DNA from: Lentilactobacillus sp. Marseille-Q4993
GTDB lineage: Bacteria > Bacillota > Bacilli > Lactobacillales > Lactobacillaceae
Length of the DNA: 43,476 nucleotides
Direction: 5' to 3'
Assembly: GCF_951230165.1 (NCBI RefSeq)
Contig: NZ_CATNVB010000021.1
Span: 1 to 43,476, forward strand
Shown here: positions 1 to 7,650 of the stretch, piece after piece
Layout of the letters: every line of letters starts with the position of its first letter
Numbering within the stretch: position 1 is the first letter of the stretch
The notes under the pieces: model-generated
What the model saw: the letters and a program-made list of their open reading frames with translations, nothing else
What the model was told of the DNA's origin: nothing
Database searches by the model: none
Made by a program: the position numbers and the translations under genes

Positions 1-361
1 CGGTCAGCTTTTCTAAACAAAGTTTTCGAGTAGCGTATGAAATAGTGCAGTTTTTTGGGACGATACTGGTTTGTGCTAAGAAGTAATGTGGTTTGTTAGC
101 ATCTTCTTTACAACAGAAATAACGGCGTTTCAAAATTAAAATCACTGTGTTACCAATAGCTCTTGGATACCTGATGGTCGTCGTCCGCCAACCATATTTT
201 GTTATTTGGCCTTCATTAATAATTCCACAGTGTTCACATGCCTTAGGAACATAATCAAGCGTAGCTTGGATTCTAGTAATACCATCATCGCCAACCGAAC
301 TATCAATCAAAGTTATATTTTCATCTTTAATACTTAGTAAATCTTTGCTAATATTATCCAT
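1..361 (-). CDS. ISL3-like transposase, N-terminal part (cut by window edge)
   Basis: The minus-strand frame opens with ATG at 361 and stays open to the window edge, giving 120 residues. The start reads MDNISKDLLSIKDENI, followed by a zinc-finger-like C-x2-C pair in KACEHCGIIN and a second Cys pair in RRYFCCKED. This order is typical of the N-terminus of ISL3-family (ISL3/IS1167-like) transposases, where a zinc finger precedes the helix-turn-helix and the DDE domain. The catalytic part lies outside the window, so intactness cannot be judged. The AAAGGACTCC stretch before the ATG can serve as ribosome binding site. I could not fix the terminal inverted repeat or a target duplication; the IS end should lie between about 370 and 530. 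Confidence 0.75.
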   Translation of the reverse strand, partial: MDNISKDLLSIKDENITLIDSSVGDDGITRIQATLDYVPKACEHCGIINEGQITKYGWRTTTIRYPRAIGNTVILILKRRYFCCKEDANKPHYFLAQTSIVPKNCTISYATRKLCLEKLT

Positions 362-452
362 GCGGAGTCCTTTCTTTGAACGCTTTTAGTCGGGTGATTT
401 TAAACGGAAGGTCTCCGTTTTTGTGTACCTTTAGAATATACAAAAAAATCTG

Positions 453-465
453 CTATCAGTGATAG
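453..465. promoter_or_regulatory. tetO-like palindrome CTATCAGTGATAG
   Basis: The 13-base near-perfect palindrome CTATCAGTGATAG matches the core of the classical TetR operator. A partly overlapping inverted repeat, GTGATAG (459-465) and CTATCAC (472-478), follows. It lies upstream of the transposase gene on one side and of the serine operon on the other. No TetR of the tetracycline type is visible nearby, so it may be chance or the operator of an unseen TetR-family protein. Confidence 0.25.
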
Positions 466-535
466 AAAAATCTATCACCAACAACAGATATTGTAGAACC
501 TTTTATTTTAAAATAATTAGTTATTTTCATTGCTT

Positions 536-541
536 TATAAT
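536..541 (+). promoter_or_regulatory. Probable -10 box of the serCA operon
   Basis: TATAAT lies about 50 bases upstream of the serine leader peptide. It would start transcription near 548, leaving a leader of about 230 bases before serC. I see no good -35 box at 16-18 bases, so activation or a weak promoter is possible. Confidence 0.5.
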
Positions 542-589
542 CTAATATTTGTTAAATTTTATGTATAGACGAAATAAGTGGAGGTCACT

Positions 590-652
590 ATGACGATTCA
601 AATCAATCAACTAAATAGCTCATCCTCCTGGTCTGCATTGATTTCTATGTAG
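590..652 (+). CDS. Serine-rich leader peptide of the serCA attenuator
   Basis: A 20-codon frame, MTIQINQLNSSSSWSALISM, starts with ATG at 590 and stops with TAG at 650-652. A strong GTGGAGG ribosome binding site (578-584) sits 5 bases upstream. Six of its 20 residues are serine, with four serine codons in a row (AGC TCA TCC TCC, 617-628) and further TCT codons at 632 and 644. It lies between the promoter and a terminator that directly precedes the serine-biosynthesis genes. This is the classical arrangement of a leader peptide whose translation senses the charged tRNA-Ser pool. The stop-codon region also pairs with a downstream attenuator segment, which links ribosome position to RNA folding. 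The peptide itself probably has no function after synthesis. Confidence 0.82.
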   Translation: MTIQINQLNSSSSWSALISM

Positions 653-738
653 GCCTACTTTCGCGTGAATTTACGAAAGGTCTTACATGGAACTATCTCT
701 GTAAGACCGCTAATTGTGCAACTTGGGCTCTTACAGAA
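647..738 (+). promoter_or_regulatory. Antiterminator and anti-antiterminator of the serine attenuator
   Basis: Four segments can pair in alternatives. Segment 0 (647-653, ATGTAGG, over the leader stop codon) pairs with segment 1 (682-688, CTTACAT), enclosing a CTTTCG/CGAAAG hairpin (658-663 with 674-679). Segment 1 (679-687, GGTCTTACA) pairs perfectly over 9 bp with segment 2 (700-708). Segment 2 (698-706, TCTGTAAGA) pairs over 9 bp with segment 3 (729-737), which is the left arm of the terminator. A ribosome waiting at the serine codons would leave segment 0 free, giving 0:1 and 2:3 and hence readthrough. A ribosome at the stop codon would cover segment 0, giving 1:2 and 3:4 and hence termination. 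The pairings are seen directly; the mechanism is inferred. Confidence 0.75.
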
Positions 739-760
739 CTAATTCTGTAGGAGCCTTTTT
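726..760 (+). terminator. Conditional intrinsic terminator before serC
   Basis: The arms 726-738 and 743-755 form a 13-bp stem with one G-U pair and a CTAA loop, followed by five T. It ends only about 8 bases before the serC ribosome binding site, so it must be regulated for serC and serA to be expressed. Confidence 0.9.
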
Positions 761-781
761 ATATTTTAAGGAGTGGAAAAA

Positions 782-1861
782 ATGACGGTTTATAATTTTT
801 CAGCAGGTCCAGCAGTGTTACCCAAACCCGTAATTCAGCAAATTCAGGCAGAACTACCATCTTTAAATGATTCTGGAATGAGTATTCTAGAGATTTCTCA
901 CCGCTCCCAAATGTTTGATGAAATCATCGATGAAGCTAAGGATAACTTAACGAAGCTGTTAAACATCCCTGCCGGTTATCAAGTCCTATTTTTTCAAGGC
1001 GGCGGAACTGGTCAGTTTGCCGCTGCTCCAATGAATATGGCTGGTGATCAAAGGAAAATCGCCGTATTAGACAGTGGCCATTGGGCTGACAGAGCATATC
1101 AAGAAGCTCTAAAAATCGGCTTCAAAGCCGACGTTCTAAAGTCCACTAAGAGCAAAAAGTACACTGAACTCCCTCGGCTAAATCAAGAAAACAACCTCTC
1201 AGGCTACGATTACCTTCACGTCACAATGAACAATACCATTGAAGGAACGGCTTACCATAAGAATGCTGGTAATCCAGGAATCCCTGTCGTGGCGGATATG
1301 TCATCTAACTTTTTAGCCGAACAGTACCAGGTTTCCGATTATGGCATGATTTTCGCGGGAGCTCAAAAAAACGTTGGCCCGGCGGGAGTTACCATTGTCA
1401 TCGTTAAGGAATCACTCATCAGTCAAGCTGAGTTTGTCCCAAGCATTCTTGACTACAATCTGATGATCAAAAAGAATTCGATGTTCAATACACCACCAGT
1501 ATTTTCAATCTACTCCGTTAATTTGGTCCTCAAATGGTTACTGAACGAAATCGGTGGGGTTGCCAACATGGAAAAAATCAATCAGGAAAAAGCCGGAATT
1601 TTGTACGAATTCCTTGATAACTCCAAACTATTCAGCAATAACATCAAGGTTTCCGATCGGTCACTCACCAATATTCCGTTCACAACCGGTAATGAGGACT
1701 TAGATGCCAAACTAGTTAGTGAAGCCACGGCAGCTGGACTGATGAACCTAAAAGGTCATCGAAGCGTTGGTGGTTTGCGAGCTAGTTTGTACAATGCCAT
1801 GCCACTCGAAGGGGCTAAGGCGCTCGTTGAATTTCTACATCAATTTGAAACTAACAATTAG
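782..1861 (+). CDS. serC: Phosphoserine aminotransferase
   Basis: This PLP enzyme converts 3-phosphohydroxypyruvate and glutamate to O-phosphoserine, the second step of serine synthesis. The 359-residue product has the usual family length. It opens with TVYNFSAGPAVLP, contains the glycine-rich FQGGGTGQFAA, and carries the Schiff-base lysine in AGAQKNVGPAG. The C-terminal segment GHRSVGGLRASLYNA is the conserved phosphate-binding region. I chose ATG at 782 because AAGGAG (768-773) is spaced 8 bases from it; an in-frame GTG at 773 overlaps that ribosome binding site. serA follows after 12 bases, so the two form one operon controlled by the serine attenuator. Phosphoserine phosphatase (serB) is not in the window. 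Confidence 0.95.
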   Translation: MTVYNFSAGPAVLPKPVIQQIQAELPSLNDSGMSILEISHRSQMFDEIIDEAKDNLTKLLNIPAGYQVLFFQGGGTGQFAAAPMNMAGDQRKIAVLDSGHWADRAYQEALKIGFKADVLKSTKSKKYTELPRLNQENNLSGYDYLHVTMNNTIEGTAYHKNAGNPGIPVVADMSSNFLAEQYQVSDYGMIFAGAQKNVGPAGVTIVIVKESLISQAEFVPSILDYNLMIKKNSMFNTPPVFSIYSVNLVLKWLLNEIGGVANMEKINQEKAGILYEFLDNSKLFSNNIKVSDRSLTNIPFTTGNEDLDAKLVSEATAAGLMNLKGHRSVGGLRASLYNAMPLEGAKALVEFLHQFETNN

Positions 1862-1873
1862 GGGGAAATAAAT

Positions 1874-3052
1874 ATGTATCAGATTAAAACTTTTAACGCT
1901 ATTGCCCAAGCAGGACTTGATAAATTTACCGATAAGTACCAAATCAACCAAGACGATAATGCGGATGGTTACCTAATTAGATCAGTTGACCTTCATAAAC
2001 ACGAATTTCCAGCTAATTTAAAGGTAATTGCCAGAGCAGGTGCCGGCTTCAACAACATCCCACTAGACCGTGCTACAGAGTCAGGAATTGCCGTTTTCAA
2101 CACCGCAGGAAGTAACGCTAACGCCGTTAAAGAGTTGGTAATCGCAATGTTAGTTGCCGCATCTAGAAACCTGTTTGCAGCTGCAGCATACTCCGCCCAA
2201 AATAGTGGTGCTGACATTTCGCTCCGGGCAGAAAAGGATAAGACCAAATTCAACGGGGAGGAATTGACTGGCAAAACTCTGGCAGTTATTGGAGTTGGTC
2301 ACGTTGGTTCTCTTGTTGCGAATGCTGCTAACGCCCTTGGAATGAAGGTTATTGGTTACGATCCATACCTTTCGTCAGATGCCGCATGGAGAATTTCAAC
2401 TTCTATCAAACGGGCTCAAAGTTTAGATGAAGCCCTTGAAAACGCTGATTTCGTGACAGTCCACGTTCCAAAAAACGAAGAAACCACTGGTATGATCGGT
2501 GATGACCAACTAGCTGTAATGAAAGATGATGCTGTTCTCCTCAACTTTGCTCGTGGTGGCATCGTTAATAATAAAGCAGCAGTTACTGCCTTAGATAATC
2601 ACCACTTAAAGAATTATATGACCGACTTCGGCGACGACATTTTGCTAAATCGAGATGATGTAGTAATCACTCCCCATATCGGTGGCTCAACGGAAGAAGC
2701 TGAAATCAACGGGGCAACTCAGGCAGCATCAAAGATCGTCCAGTACCTAGAAACTGGAAACATTGAAGGTTCAGTTAACTTACCAAACCTAACTGTCCCA
2801 ATGAACAGTCCATTTAGAATCACGATTATTCATAAAAACATTCCTAACATGGTTGGTCAAATCGCTACTTCACTTGCCAACATGGGAATCAACATCGAAA
2901 GTATGTCGAACGCAGCTAAAGAGAAAGTTGCTTACACAGTAATCGATGTTAACCACCTAAATGAGAATCAGGAAGATAAGTTAACAGATAATCTAGCCGG
3001 CATTGACTCAGTGTTCAAGGTCCGAGTAATCGGTAGCCCAGAACCAAAATAA
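1874..3052 (+). CDS. serA: D-3-phosphoglycerate dehydrogenase (ACT-domain type)
   Basis: This enzyme oxidises 3-phosphoglycerate to 3-phosphohydroxypyruvate with NAD, the first step of serine synthesis. The 392-residue protein has a substrate-binding part, a Rossmann segment with GVGHVGSLVANAA near residue 140, the catalytic Arg in FARGGIVN, the His in ITPHIGGST, and a C-terminal ACT domain from about residue 315 (FRITIIHKNIPNMVGQIA). ACT domains in SerA usually bind serine for feedback inhibition. It is the short type found in lactobacilli and streptococci. Where the family normally has the catalytic-relay Glu, the sequence reads TDFGDDILL, so an Asp may replace it. A strong GGGGGA ribosome binding site precedes the ATG. 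The gene is co-transcribed with serC. Confidence 0.93.
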   Translation: MYQIKTFNAIAQAGLDKFTDKYQINQDDNADGYLIRSVDLHKHEFPANLKVIARAGAGFNNIPLDRATESGIAVFNTAGSNANAVKELVIAMLVAASRNLFAAAAYSAQNSGADISLRAEKDKTKFNGEELTGKTLAVIGVGHVGSLVANAANALGMKVIGYDPYLSSDAAWRISTSIKRAQSLDEALENADFVTVHVPKNEETTGMIGDDQLAVMKDDAVLLNFARGGIVNNKAAVTALDNHHLKNYMTDFGDDILLNRDDVVITPHIGGSTEEAEINGATQAASKIVQYLETGNIEGSVNLPNLTVPMNSPFRITIIHKNIPNMVGQIATSLANMGINIESMSNAAKEKVAYTVIDVNHLNENQEDKLTDNLAGIDSVFKVRVIGSPEPK

Positions 3053-3055
3053 TAC

Positions 3056-3101
3056 AAAAAGTCCAATTGGAAACTAAATTGGTTTCCGATTGGACTTTTT
3101 T
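3056..3101. terminator. Bidirectional terminator between serA and flavin reductase
   Basis: A long stem (left arm from A-run 3056-3060 through GTCCAAT, right arm ATTGGAC plus T-run to 3101) separates two convergent genes. The inner right arm is GGTTTCCG (3081-3088), a copy of the over-represented word described in the findings; the left arm carries the near match GGAAAC. Confidence 0.9.
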
Positions 3102-3107
3102 ATATTT

Positions 3108-3701
3108 TTATCTATGAAATGGATTATCTTTTAAAACTTTAGTATAGAACTTAATATCGTTAAATGCGTCACCAAACCGCTTCTCAAAGTGAGAACTGTT
3201 TTCCGCACTCATCACCAACTCACCGTTATCACTAAAGTTGCGGTCAGCGTTCCAAACTAACACTGGTTCTGGTAGGACCATCATCTTTAACATTTGAAGA
3301 ATCTCAACAATTGACTCCGCTGCTAACATCCCACCATCACTAAAGTGCGAGTATGAAATCACTTGAACTGGCTTATGGTCAACTTCACCGCCAATATAAT
3401 CAAGGGCATTTTTAAGGGCTCCGGTAATTGCATGGTCATATTCTGGCGTTAGGATAATGTAGCCATCCTGAGCGGCAATATCATTAAGCCACTTTTTCTC
3501 AATCCCTTCCAGATTCTGGATTGGGTTTGAAAGTGGCGTTTCCTCATGGTCGTACAAGGGAAGTGGGTAATCTTTCAACCGTAACCAAGTAAATTCAAAC
3601 TCATCATTACTTTGAAACCGATTCTTTAAGTAACTAAGAATCTTGTCCCCAAGAGCAGCCGTTCGGGTTGTTCCGAGAATCACACCAATTTTATATGTCA
3701 T
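3108..3701 (-). CDS. NADPH-dependent FMN reductase family protein
   Basis: The 197-residue product is a flavodoxin-fold reductase. The N-terminus MTYKIGVILGTTRTAALGDKIL supplies the FMN phosphate loop. The middle part contains ILTPEYDHAITGALKNALDYI, the conserved [TS]PEYN-like motif of the NADPH-dependent FMN reductase (azoreductase/quinone reductase) family. Here the usual Asn is Asp, a common variant. It is a cytosolic enzyme that would pass electrons from NAD(P)H through flavin to quinones or azo compounds; the real substrate is unknown. The GGAGG site 7 bases upstream of the ATG supports the start. It stands alone between two terminators. Confidence 0.85.
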   Translation of the reverse strand: MTYKIGVILGTTRTAALGDKILSYLKNRFQSNDEFEFTWLRLKDYPLPLYDHEETPLSNPIQNLEGIEKKWLNDIAAQDGYIILTPEYDHAITGALKNALDYIGGEVDHKPVQVISYSHFSDGGMLAAESIVEILQMLKMMVLPEPVLVWNADRNFSDNGELVMSAENSSHFEKRFGDAFNDIKFYTKVLKDNPFHR

Positions 3702-3797
3702 TGTGGACCTCCAAAAGTTTTATTCAGCCTCATTATTACATATTTTTGGAATATTGTTAAATTAAATTTTATGATATTAATTTGAATTTCTATAAAC

Positions 3798-3833
3798 AAA
3801 AAACGAAAACCTGGCAGCAAACCAAGTTTTCGT
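3798..3833 (-). terminator. Terminator of the pyrBC transcript
   Basis: Read on the minus strand, arms of the form ACGAAAAC..GG and CC..GTTTTCGT (3822-3833 and 3803-3814) are followed by six T (complement of 3798-3803). It lies just after the pyrC stop codon. Confidence 0.85.
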
Positions 3834-3850
3834 TTCTTCTTTTTATTAAC

Positions 3851-5122
3851 CTATTTTTGATAAACTACGTTGCCGTCAACCATTGTCAGCAATGTATTTC
3901 CATACACGTTCTCGCCAACAAATGGACTGTTCTTTCCCTTTGAAGCAAAATCAGCTTTCTTGATCTCTTCACTGTTATCCAAGTCGAATACAGCAATATC
4001 AGCGGGACCACCAACTTTTAAAGTTCCAAGATCGCCCATATTAAATACAGAGCTTGGGTTACCAGCTAACCAATTAATTAATTGATCAAGAGAAAAAATC
4101 CCGGCTTTTACGTACTTAGTATATAGCATAGCAAACGCCGTTTCACTACCAGTAATTCCAAATGGGGCTTTAGTTACTGATTGGTCCTTCTCAGCAGCCG
4201 TGTGAGGAGCATGATCAGTCGCAATCATATCAATCGTTCCATCAAGCAAACCTGCAACTAATGCTTCTTGGTCTGATTTACTTCTCAATGGTGGGTTCAT
4301 TTTATAGAAGGAATTATCAGTTTGAATGTCATCCTCGGTAAGCAATAAGTGATGAGGAGTAACTTCACACGTCACATTAATTCCCGCTTTTTTAGCCTGT
4401 CTAACGGCCTCAACGGTGTGCTTTGAAGAAACGTGACAGATGTGATAGTGCGCCCCAGATTCTTGGGCAAGCACTAAATCACGGGCAACTTGCGCAGTTT
4501 CGCTAACCCATGAGATTGGCTTTACATTCAATCTTGCAGCGGCCTCTTCGGCAAGGACACCACCGGCTACTAAACTAATATCTTCAACGTGGGCAACAAT
4601 CGCCATGTTAACGCGCTTGGCTTCCTTCATAGCGTTAAACATTGTTTCGCTAGTTTGAATTCCACTACCATCATTTGAAAAGGCAAATGCGCCAGCTTGT
4701 TTCAAACCATCGAAGTCAACCAACTGATTGCCCTCTCGATTTTCAGTAATTGTGGCATACTGCTTGATACGAACAACACCCTTATTTTCATTTAACTTAC
4801 TTTGGGCCCTAAACCGGTCAACCGTATCTGGAGTTGGGTCAAGATTAGGCATCGCACACACCGTTGTAAATCCACCACGAGCTGCAGCCTTGCTTCCAGT
4901 TTCAATCGTTTCCTTATCTGTAAAGCCCGGTTCACGGTAATGAACATGAACATCAATCAGTCCCGGAGCAACGAACGCCCCTTTTGCATCAATTACCTTT
5001 TCAGCTTTATCCTCATCAATTCTACTATCTATAGAAGTAATTTTTTCATTTTCTACTAAAATATCTTTTGAAACTAGTTGGTTACCCTGGAGAATCTTGC
5101 CGTTTTTGATAATTGTTTTCAC
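3851..5122 (-). CDS. pyrC: Dihydroorotase
   Basis: This zinc enzyme closes carbamoyl-aspartate to dihydroorotate, the third step of UMP synthesis. The 423-residue length and motifs fit the type-I bacterial family: DVHVHYREPGF near residue 57 (metal-binding HxH), the MPNLDPTPD stretch, ICHVSS, and the metal Asp in ATDHAPHT. The start is GTG at 5122, with GAGGAG lying inside the last codons of pyrB, so translation is coupled. Only 5 bases separate it from pyrB. The rest of the pathway (pyrD, pyrE, pyrF) is not in the window, so the pyr genes are split here. Confidence 0.95.
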   Translation of the reverse strand: MKTIIKNGKILQGNQLVSKDILVENEKITSIDSRIDEDKAEKVIDAKGAFVAPGLIDVHVHYREPGFTDKETIETGSKAAARGGFTTVCAMPNLDPTPDTVDRFRAQSKLNENKGVVRIKQYATITENREGNQLVDFDGLKQAGAFAFSNDGSGIQTSETMFNAMKEAKRVNMAIVAHVEDISLVAGGVLAEEAAARLNVKPISWVSETAQVARDLVLAQESGAHYHICHVSSKHTVEAVRQAKKAGINVTCEVTPHHLLLTEDDIQTDNSFYKMNPPLRSKSDQEALVAGLLDGTIDMIATDHAPHTAAEKDQSVTKAPFGITGSETAFAMLYTKYVKAGIFSLDQLINWLAGNPSSVFNMGDLGTLKVGGPADIAVFDLDNSEEIKKADFASKGKNSPFVGENVYGNTLLTMVDGNVVYQK

Positions 5123-5127
5123 GTTAA

Positions 5128-6072
5128 CTACTCCTCGATTAGGTTTTTGAATCTTAGCATACTTGCGATAATTGCCATCCGAACGAAGACACCGTTCTTC
5201 ATTTGTTCAAAAATTCTTGAACGGTCACATTCAACTAACTCATCCGCAATTTCAACATCCCGATTAACTGGAGCTGGATGCATGATAATTGCATCGTCCT
5301 TCATTTGTCGTTCGCGGTCTTTAGTCAAACCGTATTGTTGGTGATACTTAACGTCTGAGAATGAGCCGTTCTCATCTGCGGCTAACCGTTCATGTTGGAC
5401 TCGGAGAAACATCATTACATCCATCTCTGGGACTAATTCATCAATTTCCCGCCATTCGCCATATTCAGCAAAGTCATCGGTAAACCATTTCTTTGGGCCG
5501 CCAAAGTATACCTTGGCACCTAATTTAGTAAGAACTTCCATGTTTGAACGAGCAACACGTGAGTGGGATAAGTCACCGACAATGGCAACTTTGAGTCCCT
5601 TAAAGTTACCAAATTCTTGGTAGATGGTCATCATATCAAGTAGTGATTGGGAAGGATGTTGACCCGAACCATCACCAGCATTAGCAATTGCCATGTGGAT
5701 ATTTGGATCTTCAACTAAATCCTTATAGTACTCGTTCTTGCGGTCACGGATAGCAACCATATCAACCCCAATTGCTTGGAGAGTCTTTAATGTGTCTCCT
5801 AAAGTTTCGCCCTTTTTCACTGAGCTAGCGGCAGGGTCAAAGTTAACAACGGTCATTCCCAACTTTCTTTCTGCCATTTCAAAACTAGTGTGAGTTCTCG
5901 TACTATTTTCAAAGAACAGGTTGGCAGCGTATGTAGGTCTAACCAGATCCACCTGTTTACCGTTCTTAAAATCATTAGCCTCTCTGATCAAACTCATTAC
6001 ATCGGCAACGCTTAAATCCTCCATGCTTACAACATTTTCCAAACTTAGTAATTGGGTTGTCATATCAATCAT
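5128..6072 (-). CDS. pyrB: Aspartate carbamoyltransferase catalytic subunit
   Basis: This enzyme joins carbamoyl phosphate and aspartate, the committed step of pyrimidine synthesis. The 314-residue product has the carbamoyl-phosphate signature [13 protein letters not shown] (Ser-Thr-Arg-Thr at 57-60), the HPSQSLLD motif and the MHPAPVNR loop near the C-terminus. I chose ATG at 6072 because AGGAGG (6083-6088) lies 10 bases upstream; an open frame continues upstream to 6183 but runs through the regulatory leader. It is the first gene of a pyrB-pyrC operon with a PyrR-type leader, and it is divergent from carAB, which supplies its carbamoyl phosphate. Confidence 0.95.
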   Translation of the reverse strand: MIDMTTQLLSLENVVSMEDLSVADVMSLIREANDFKNGKQVDLVRPTYAANLFFENSTRTHTSFEMAERKLGMTVVNFDPAASSVKKGETLGDTLKTLQAIGVDMVAIRDRKNEYYKDLVEDPNIHMAIANAGDGSGQHPSQSLLDMMTIYQEFGNFKGLKVAIVGDLSHSRVARSNMEVLTKLGAKVYFGGPKKWFTDDFAEYGEWREIDELVPEMDVMMFLRVQHERLAADENGSFSDVKYHQQYGLTKDRERQMKDDAIIMHPAPVNRDVEIADELVECDRSRIFEQMKNGVFVRMAIIASMLRFKNLIEE

Positions 6073-6088
6073 GGTCAAAATTCCTCCT

Positions 6089-6304
6089 AAAAAAGACGCC
6101 TTGCCGTGTGTGCAAAGCGCCTTAATACAGAAATCCCGTTGTATTAATATTCGCGTTTTGCCCTCACGGGAGCAAATTAACAATCTAAATAAAAATCAGC
6201 CCCGATACCCAGTTTGGGTAAGGAGGCTGACCAGTTTCATCAATGGCTTACTGTTTAGAATCCTTACTAACCTCTCTGGGTTATCGTTAAAGGCTATTTA
6301 TTTG
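6089..6304 (-). promoter_or_regulatory. PyrR-type attenuator leader of pyrBC with two terminator hairpins
   Basis: On the minus strand the leader contains AACCCAGAGAGGTT (6269-6282) followed by an AAGGATT arm. This closely fits the PyrR-binding anti-antiterminator consensus. Downstream is a terminator hairpin (6196-6230) with five T. A second strong hairpin (6095-6104 with 6112-6121) followed by six T (6089-6094) ends directly at the pyrB ribosome binding site. Between the two terminators are a TTAATAC/GTATTAA hairpin and a CCCGTGAGGG hairpin. PyrR with UMP normally favours termination at one hairpin; the second is not explained by that model. Confidence 0.8.
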
Positions 6305-6310
6305 TCTGTA

Positions 6311-6340
6311 ATTATAAACCCCAATCTCAGCTAATGGCAA
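6311..6340 (-). promoter_or_regulatory. pyrBC promoter
   Basis: On the minus strand TTGCCA (6340-6335) and TATAAT (6316-6311) are separated by 18 bases. Transcription would start near 6304, just upstream of the PyrR site. Confidence 0.75.
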
Positions 6341-6446
6341 GTTATTTTTTTGGGTATTTATCCAATTTCATCACCATCAGTATTTTTTTAGGGGCGGTTA
6401 TAGGATGAGAATAATAAAAAACAGTTTAATCTGTCACTACATGCGA

Positions 6447-6459
6447 TGAATTTTATTCA
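6447..6459. promoter_or_regulatory. Possible ArgR-type box upstream of carA
   Basis: TGAATTTTATTCA resembles an ARG box (TGAAT and ATTCA arms), but the spacer is 3 rather than 4 bases. A further half-site-like TTTATTCA lies at about 6482-6489. If real, it would place carAB under arginine control, unlike the PyrR-controlled pyrBC. Confidence 0.3.
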
Positions 6460-6519
6460 ATAATTTTGGTATATAACTATTTTTATTCAGTTTTAGTCCA
6501 AAATATTGCATATTTACTC

Positions 6520-6548
6520 TTGACACTTTCCCAAAAAACTTTTATTCT
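6520..6548 (+). promoter_or_regulatory. carAB promoter
   Basis: TTGACA (6520-6525) and TATTCT (6543-6548) are spaced by 17 bases. The transcript leader is then only about 35 bases, too short for a PyrR attenuator, so carAB must be controlled at initiation or not at all. Confidence 0.75.
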
Positions 6549-6591
6549 TTAGAAAATTACTTTGCCATGTTATTAACCGGGAGGTTTGGAA

Positions 6592-7650
6592 ATGAAAAAA
6601 TATTTAACTTTGGAAAATGGAGAAACGTTTGTCGGAACCGCATTCGGTGACTTAGCAGCCGAAATTGACGGCGAAATCGTCTTCACCACCAGCATGACAG
6701 GTTACCAGGAGTCAATTACCGATCCTTCCTACCAGGGCCAAATCATTACGTTTACCTATCCACTGATTGGAAACTACGGTATCTCAATGGAAACCAGCCA
6801 ATCTAAGAACGCTCAAGCCAGTGCCGTAGTCGTTCACGAAGTAAGCGATAAGGTATTTCATTATCAAAGCGTGATTACCCTTGACTCATTCTTAAAGCAA
6901 GAGCGAGTACCTGGAATCGCAAACATTGATACTCGGAAACTTACTAAAATTATCAGAAACTTTGGAACCATGAAGGCAAGTCTTACTAATAAGCCTTTGC
7001 CAGCTAAGCAAACCGGAAACCCATCGCTGTCAGTTATCGAATCACAACAGATTTCTAATTCAGCCGATAAAAACAGTCACCACGTGGTATTAGTCGACTT
7101 TGGGGTTAAGGATAATATCGTATCCCAACTTAAGTATCAGGGAACTAATGTAACGGTTGTTACACCTGATGCAACGTTTGAAGATATCGAAAACCTGAAT
7201 CCGGATGGCATCCTATTATCTAACGGGCCTGGCGATCCAACAGATTACATGCATTTCCTACCAATTATCAGACAGCTCCAAGAAAAGTACCCAACGTTTG
7301 GAATCTGTCTTGGCCATCAATTACTAGCACTTGCTAATGGTGCTAAAACCTACAAGTTACCATTTGGTCACCGGGGAATTAATCACCCCGTCAAGAATCT
7401 CCTTACTGGTGAAATCTACATTACTTCTCAAAATCATGGTTACGCTGTGGACATTGATTCACTCGCTGATACTCCACTCGAACTAACAGCAGTAGAAGTT
7501 AACGACAAGACCTGTGAAGGATTACGCTACCCAGGTAAGCCAATCTTCTCAGTCCAATACCATCCCGAAGCAGCCCCTGGACCACATGAGGCTCGCAAAC
7601 TATTTAGCCAATTCATTGAAATGATTGAAGGAGGAGTAAAGAATGCCTAA
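6592..7650 (+). CDS. carA: Carbamoyl-phosphate synthase small (glutaminase) subunit
   Basis: This subunit hydrolyses glutamine and channels ammonia to CarB for carbamoyl phosphate, a precursor of pyrimidines and arginine. The 352-residue protein has the N-terminal CPSase small-chain domain ([13 protein letters not shown]) and a C-terminal class-I glutamine amidotransferase domain. The nucleophile Cys is in [12 protein letters not shown], and the His/Glu pair in [12 protein letters not shown] chose ATG at 6592, 7 bases after GGGAGG; an in-frame TTG at 6586 is inside the spacer. It overlaps carB by 8 bases. No arginine-synthesis gene is present in the window, and the divergent pyrBC operon suggests a pyrimidine role, though the two may be regulated separately. 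Confidence 0.95.
   Translation: MKKYLTLENGETFVGTAFGDLAAEIDGEIVFTTSMTGYQESITDPSYQGQIITFTYPLIGNYGISMETSQSKNAQASAVVVHEVSDKVFHYQSVITLDSFLKQERVPGIANIDTRKLTKIIRNFGTMKASLTNKPLPAKQTGNPSLSVIESQQISNSADKNSHHVVLVDFGVKDNIVSQLKYQGTNVTVVTPDATFEDIENLNPDGILLSNGPGDPTDYMHFLPIIRQLQEKYPTFGICLGHQLLALANGAKTYKLPFGHRGINHPVKNLLTGEIYITSQNHGYAVDIDSLADTPLELTAVEVNDKTCEGLRYPGKPIFSVQYHPEAAPGPHEARKLFSQFIEMIEGGVKNA

Noticed and set aside
541-781. T-box in front of serC
   Set aside because: There is no GGTGGNACC sequence or stem I; the Ser-codon leader peptide and alternating hairpins explain the region better.
1993-2274. 93-codon minus-strand frame inside serA
   Set aside because: It is a shadow of the serA reading frame without a ribosome binding site or family features.
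6073-6183. N-terminal extension of pyrB to the TTG at 6183
   Set aside because: The extension runs through the second terminator and the ribosome binding site; AGGAGG at 6083-6088 supports ATG at 6072.
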